Assembly (NCBI GenBank): GCA_029007415.1
Contig: JAQXHT010000002.1
Span: 1-9,040, forward strand
Reading direction: 5' to 3'
DNA: 9,040 nt
DNA from: a bacterium
Lineage (GTDB): Bacteria > Bacillota_I > Bacilli_A > RF39 > UBA660
Below the pieces are notes generated by a model, which worked only from the letters and a program-made list of their open reading frames with translations, did not search any database and was not told where the DNA came from. Position 1 is the first letter of the stretch. Every line of letters begins with the position of its first letter. Positions 6,445 to 9,040 of the stretch are shown piece by piece. Made by a program: the position numbers and the translations under genes.

Positions 6445-6519
6445 ATGTCAAAAAAAGACTTTTTAATATCATTTTTAGTAATAATTATCATTTTACTAAT
6501 TGGCCTACTTTATAGATAG
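6445..6519 (+). CDS. 24-residue hydrophobic peptide, candidate type I toxin
   Basis: The ORF starts MSKKDFL, continues with about 16 almost uninterrupted aliphatic residues (including VIIIILLIGLL) and ends Tyr-Arg before TAG. This is one transmembrane helix with positive charges at both ends, the form of membrane-acting type I toxins such as Fst, Ibs or TxpA. No close sequence match to a named toxin is claimed. A strong AAGGAGG (6429-6435) stands 9 bases before the ATG and is itself in a hairpin. The 5' leader carries GAGTGCTT (6403-6410), complementary to AAGCACTC (6530-6537) just after the stop, allowing 5'-3' pairing. The gene has its own promoter and terminator and faces a predicted antisense RNA. 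It could instead be a small membrane regulator. Confidence 0.6.
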   Translation: MSKKDFLISFLVIIIILLIGLLYR

Positions 6520-6524
6520 ACCAG

Positions 6525-6607
6525 TAAAAAAGCACTCAATCTAATAGATTGTAGTGCTACCCAAAACATTAAGGTAAGTACTCAAACTTTGGACATTAAG
6601 TATTTCC
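6525..6607 (-). ncRNA. Predicted antisense RNA, candidate type I antitoxin
   Basis: On the minus strand a TATAAT (6619-6614) is followed after 6 bases by GGAAATACTTAAT (from 6607). About 80 nt later an intrinsic terminator (stem 6558-6531, T-run 6531-6526) ends the RNA just after the peptide stop codon. The predicted RNA of ~83 nt is wholly complementary to the 3' untranslated part of the peptide mRNA (6385 to ~6613). Convergent RNAs overlapping at their 3' ends are the layout of txpA/RatA and bsrG/SR4 in B. subtilis. No ribosome binding site accompanies its short frames. The existence of this RNA is a prediction. Confidence 0.5.
6526..6558 (-). terminator. Minus-strand intrinsic terminator of the antisense RNA
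   Basis: AGCACT (6531-6536) and CAATCT (6537-6542) pair with AGATTG (6546-6551) and AGTGCT (6553-6558). This gives a 12-bp stem with one bulged base (6552) and a 3-base loop. Read on the minus strand it is followed by TTTTTT (6531-6526). On the plus strand no T-run follows, so it terminates leftward transcription only. Confidence 0.75.
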
Positions 6608-6613
6608 TTTTTT
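6573..6613 (+). terminator. Plus-strand terminator of the small peptide mRNA
   Basis: GGTAAGTACT (6573-6582) pairs with AGTATTTCC (6599-6607) over nine base pairs, with one T-T mismatch and one bulged G. TTTTTT (6608-6613) follows directly. It is imperfect but properly placed. The T-run is also the spacer between the minus-strand -10 box and the antisense RNA start. Confidence 0.5.
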
Positions 6614-6619
6614 ATTATA
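6614..6619 (-). promoter_or_regulatory. -10 box of the antisense RNA
   Basis: Read on the minus strand this is a perfect TATAAT, 6 bases before the GG at 6607. The region 16-18 bases upstream (6636-6643) has no good -35 hexamer, so promoter strength is uncertain. Confidence 0.45.
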
Positions 6620-6652
6620 TGAAGTCTCCTTCATCTATATACATAGTAACAC

Positions 6653-6723
6653 AAATCTCCCTTTTCAGCAAGTAGATTGCTAAAAAAGTAAAAACATGTT
6701 AAAATACGTAAGAAGGGAGATTT
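6653..6723. repeat. Inverted repeat bracketing the rnc promoter
   Basis: AAATCTCCC (6653-6661) is the exact reverse complement of GGGAGATTT (6715-6723), which contains the rnc Shine-Dalgarno sequence. Flanking bases extend the similarity (CACAAA and CTT) if four Ts are gapped. A second small repeat, AGCAA/TTGCT (6667-6671, 6677-6681), overlaps the -35. Read-through RNA from the upstream locus could pair over the rnc ribosome binding site. Confidence 0.6.
6677..6705 (+). promoter_or_regulatory. Promoter of the rnc operon
   Basis: TTGCTA (6677-6682) and TAAAAT (6700-6705) are 17 bases apart, and TG one base upstream of the -10 (6697-6698) makes it an extended -10. The predicted start near 6712 leaves a leader of only about 16 nt, just enough for the ribosome binding site AAGGGAG (6713-6719) before the GTG. 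Confidence 0.65.
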
Positions 6724-6727
6724 TTTT

Positions 6728-7396
6728 GTGGAAGAATTATTTGAAAAATTAAAAATAAGTCCTAAGAATCTTACACTTTATAATACAGCAGTATCTCACT
6801 CATCATATGCTAATGAACATAAAGCTAAAAAAGATTATGAAAGATTGGAATTTTTGGGAGATGCTGTAGTTGATTTAGTAGTTGCTGATTATTTATATCG
6901 TTATGAAAAAGAAACTGAAGGAGAAATGACTAAAGTAAGAGCAAGCTACGTTTGTGAAAATGCTTTATATAGATATTCAATGGATATGGGTTTTAATAAC
7001 TATATAAAAGTAGGTCATGGAGAAGAAAATAGTGGTGGAAAATATAAAAAAGCAATTGTTGCTGATATATTTGAAGCTATTATGGGAGCTATCTATTTAG
7101 ACCTTGGTTATGAAACCGTTAGAAGAGTAATACTAGATATAGTAGTACCATATATTCAAAATCCAAATATAGTTTTCTTTGAAGACTATAAATCAGCACT
7201 TCAACAAGCAGTTCAAACAACAAGACAAAGTGTAATTTATGAAGTAGTAAAAGAAGAAGGACCAGCACATGATAAAACATTTACAATCGAAGCAAAAGTA
7301 GACGGGATTATCTATGGTAAAGGGGTAGGCAGTAGCAAAAAAGATGCTGAACAAATAGCAGCAAAAGATGCTTTGGAAAAGTTGGCTAAGAATTGA
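6728..7396 (+). CDS. rnc: Ribonuclease III
   Basis: The enzyme cleaves double-stranded RNA in rRNA maturation, mRNA processing and antisense regulation. The start is GTG at 6728, set by AAGGGAG at 6713-6719. At 222 residues it is the normal length. The catalytic domain (about 1-145) carries the family signature YERLEFLGDAVVDL. E38, E41, D45, D113 and E116 match the E. coli residues E38, E41, D45, D114 and E117, so it should be active. A double-stranded RNA-binding domain follows (about 153-221), ending GKGVGSSKKDAEQIAAKDALEKL. The stop overlaps the TTG start of the next gene by 4 bases (TTGA). It is the first gene of an operon ending in an RNase J-family gene. The usual neighbour smc is absent here. 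Confidence 0.97.
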   Translation: MEELFEKLKISPKNLTLYNTAVSHSSYANEHKAKKDYERLEFLGDAVVDLVVADYLYRYEKETEGEMTKVRASYVCENALYRYSMDMGFNNYIKVGHGEENSGGKYKKAIVADIFEAIMGAIYLDLGYETVRRVILDIVVPYIQNPNIVFFEDYKSALQQAVQTTRQSVIYEVVKEEGPAHDKTFTIEAKVDGIIYGKGVGSSKKDAEQIAAKDALEKLAKN

Positions 7397-7860
7397 AAGT
7401 AGAACAGTTAAAAATATTTTCTTATATAACAAAAGCTTGTAGGGAACAACAAGAAATAATTGATAGATCAAAAATGATACTAGTTAAAGATTTACTAATT
7501 AATAAAGATTTGTTAGAAAATAAAGAAATAAAAATTGTATCCGAAAGATTAACAACTACTTATAATAATGGTAGTGAAATAGTGTCTTTTTACCAAGACT
7601 TTGTTACTAAATTAAATGAAAGTACTAAAATCTCTTTATTAGGAGGTTTAATGCGAGATAGTGTGGTGATTGATAACTACTTGGTATACCAAGAAAGATA
7701 TCATGAACTGTTTTATCGCTATTTAGATACAGATATAGAAGATACAATATCTGTTTATAGAAATCGTGAACAAGAAAAAATAATATTTAACACAATAGAT
7801 ATTGAAGAGAAAAAACTATATAAAAAAATAAAAACTTATAAGGAGGGACAAAATGAGTAA
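7393..7860 (+). CDS. Unrecognised 155-residue protein between rnc and the RNase J-family gene
   Basis: I do not recognise this protein. It starts with TTG at 7393, overlapping the rnc stop, and ends 8 bases inside the RNase J-family gene, so it is coupled on both sides and very likely a real gene. It is hydrophilic and mainly helical by composition, with no signal peptide, membrane segment, Cys cluster or enzyme motif. Visible features are a Lys/Glu-rich N-terminal helix (about 1-60), a short SLLGGLMRD turn near the middle, a Tyr-rich stretch (YQERYHELFYRYLD) and a charged C-terminal helix ending EEKKLYKKIKTYKEGQNE. The Shine-Dalgarno site is poor, in keeping with translation coupled to rnc. 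A role as an accessory to one of the flanking ribonucleases is only a guess from position. Confidence 0.75.
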   Translation: MKVEQLKIFSYITKACREQQEIIDRSKMILVKDLLINKDLLENKEIKIVSERLTTTYNNGSEIVSFYQDFVTKLNESTKISLLGGLMRDSVVIDNYLVYQERYHELFYRYLDTDIEDTISVYRNREQEKIIFNTIDIEEKKLYKKIKTYKEGQNE

Positions 7861-9040
7861 AATTAAAATATTCAGTTTAGGTGGACTAAATGAAAACGGT
7901 AAAAATATGTATATCGTTGATGTTGATAAATCATTATATATATTTGATGCTGGTTTAAAATATGATGTTGAAATGAATCTTGGAATAGATTATATCATTC
8001 CAAATTTTGATTACTTAGTTAAAAATAAAAAAAGAATAAAGGGAATTTTCTTAAGTCACGGTCATGAAGGAAATATTGGTGCTGTACCAGATTTAGTAAA
8101 TAAATTAGGAGATGTTCCAATCTATGGTGGAAAGTTAACACTTGAGATATTAAGAATAGATTTAGAAGAAGCAGGAATTAAAAAAGCTAATTTACATGAG
8201 ATTAAAGCACATCGAAAATTAAACTTTGGTAGTGAAAGTATTTTCCCAATTGCTATGACTCATTCTATTCCGGATGCTTTCTGTTATGTTTTATACACTA
8301 AAGACGGAGCAATTGTTTATACAGGCGACTTTACTTTTGACCATGCTACTAGAAGTTTATATCAAACTGATTTAGGAAAATTAGCTTATGTTGGTAAGCA
8401 AGGAGTTTTATGTTTATTAGCTGAGTCTTTATATGCTGCTCGTCCAGGTTATACTAGTCCAAACCATCGTGTACAAGACTTTATTAGAACAATTCTTACT
8501 AAAAATGAAGATAGAATAATTGTGACAATCTTCCCAGCTCATTTTTATCGTATTCAAGAACTATTCGATGAAATATCTCAAACTCATCGTAAGATTGTTA
8601 TCATGGGAAAAAGTCTACAAAGTATGATTAACTATGGAATTGAAAATAAATACTTAGAAATAAATCCTAAAGTTATCGGAGATTTATCTAACTTAAATGA
8701 TAAAGATGTAGTAGTATTTATTTCTGATGAAAGAGAAAAACCATTTGCTAATCTAGAAAGAATTATTAAAGGTTATGATAAATTCATTAAATTAAAAGAT
8801 ACAGATACTATATTTATTAGTGAACCAAGTGCTGAAGGAATGGAACGTCGTCTTGCCCTTATCATGGATGAAATTGCTATGTTAGGAGTTAATGCTATCA
8901 GCTTATCAAGTAAAAAACATCTTTTACATCACGCTTCTAGTGAAGACTTAAAGATGATGCTTAACTTATTAAGACCAAAATATCTATTTCCTGTAAAAGG
9001 TGAATATCGTAATCAATATGCTTTTGCAGAGATAGCAGAA
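7853..9040 (+). CDS. rnj: Ribonuclease J family protein with degenerate metal site (5' part; runs off the window)
   Basis: The start is ATG at 7853 with AGGAGG at 7841-7846. It is open to the window end (396 codons of the family's usual ~550). The family fold is clear: FSLGGLNENGKNMYIVD, IFDAGLKYD, IDYIIPNFDYL, then HGHEGNIGAVP, THSIPDAF, YTGDFTFD, PGYTSPNHRV, LRPKYLFPVKGEYR. Active RNase J has HxHxDH; here the last two are G73 and N74. The His of PVHGEYR is K382, and the STGSQGEP region reads ISDEREKP. H69, H71, H137, D159 and H360 remain. RNase J enzymes degrade RNA from the 5' end and cut endonucleolytically; the J2 paralogues have altered active sites and act in J1/J2 complexes. This looks J2-like or inactive, probably partnering a J1 encoded elsewhere. 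Confidence 0.9.
   Translation, partial: MSKIKIFSLGGLNENGKNMYIVDVDKSLYIFDAGLKYDVEMNLGIDYIIPNFDYLVKNKKRIKGIFLSHGHEGNIGAVPDLVNKLGDVPIYGGKLTLEILRIDLEEAGIKKANLHEIKAHRKLNFGSESIFPIAMTHSIPDAFCYVLYTKDGAIVYTGDFTFDHATRSLYQTDLGKLAYVGKQGVLCLLAESLYAARPGYTSPNHRVQDFIRTILTKNEDRIIVTIFPAHFYRIQELFDEISQTHRKIVIMGKSLQSMINYGIENKYLEINPKVIGDLSNLNDKDVVVFISDEREKPFANLERIIKGYDKFIKLKDTDTIFISEPSAEGMERRLALIMDEIAMLGVNAISLSSKKHLLHHASSEDLKMMLNLLRPKYLFPVKGEYRNQYAFAEIAE

Larger units (their letters stand above)
6385..6607. repeat. 13-base inverted repeat bounding the small-peptide locus
   Basis: GGAAATACTTAAT (6385-6397) is repeated as its exact reverse complement ATTAAGTATTTCC (6595-6607). On each strand the GG lies exactly 6 bases after a TATAAT box, so these are the predicted 5' ends of two converging RNAs. 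A further looser pair, TTACCTTATTGTTT (6343-6356) and AAACATTAAGGTAA (6564-6577), is inverted with one mismatch. Confidence 0.85.

Noticed and set aside
6425..6466. Overlapping ATG frame starting at 6425
   Set aside because: It has no ribosome binding site of its own, sits on the Shine-Dalgarno of the 24-codon ORF, and ends after 13 codons.
6385..6607. A MITE-like transposable element bounded by the 13-base inverted repeats
   Set aside because: No target-site duplication is visible, the repeats coincide with predicted transcription starts on both strands, and the interior is filled by promoter, peptide and terminators. It remains possible that the locus was once mobile.
6631..6668. Minus-strand ribosome-binding-site-like sequence followed by GTG
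   Set aside because: The frame is closed after 5 codons. The sequence is explained as the inverted copy of the rnc leader.
7193..7471. Minus-strand open frame of 92 codons antisense to rnc
   Set aside because: It lies opposite the RNase III double-stranded RNA-binding region, has no ribosome binding site and is rich in Phe/Leu/Cys/Tyr as expected for the complement of an A-rich coding strand.

Overview
The window is very AT-rich, with AT-biased codons, TGA used as a stop, TGG for Trp and strong AGGAGG-type ribosome binding sites. Together with the gene content (RNase III next to an RNase J-family protein, a CmpB-type membrane protein, a DUF362 protein, an Mbeg1-like hydrolase), this points to a low-GC Firmicute of the Bacilli/Erysipelotrichia/Clostridia type. 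It does not use the Mycoplasma code. All protein genes are on the + strand. The only minus-strand unit I can support is a candidate antisense RNA near 6525-6607.

Left part (1-1440). The window opens in the last codons of a gene whose C-terminus looks like the end of a Ser/Thr protein kinase domain. About 470 bases without a convincing gene follow. They hold a possible remnant of the 3' end of rlmD, an inverted repeat over a possible promoter, and two successive hairpins. The second hairpin is a textbook intrinsic terminator lying directly in front of an ORF6N-domain gene, whose protein also carries a PLD-like C-terminal half. That gene contains a near-perfect 43-base palindrome. This stretch reads like accessory or phage-related DNA.

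Middle part (1607-6283). A tag gene (3-methyladenine DNA glycosylase I) is followed 15 bases later by a CmpB-type membrane protein and a stem-loop. Next comes a tight cluster: a DUF362 protein without a ferredoxin domain, an Mbeg1-like alpha/beta hydrolase, and a membrane-anchored helical protein overlapping it by 4 bases. An HD-domain phosphohydrolase with its own likely promoter ends at a strong terminator.

Right part (6284-9040). A compact locus of about 230 bp (6385-6613) has the architecture of a type I toxin-antitoxin module. A promoter drives an mRNA with a sequestered Shine-Dalgarno site and a 24-codon hydrophobic peptide. A short convergent antisense RNA is predicted on the minus strand, with its own -10 box and terminator. 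The two RNAs would begin with the same 13 nt. This locus has no annotation-grade ORF and is the most interesting part of the window. It is followed by an operon of rnc (RNase III), an unrecognised 155-aa protein and an RNase J-family gene that runs off the end. Three of the seven usual metal-binding positions of the RNase J protein are replaced, so it is probably a J2-like or structural subunit. RNase III is known to cleave toxin/antitoxin RNA duplexes in Bacillus subtilis, so its position beside this locus is suggestive, though it may be coincidence.
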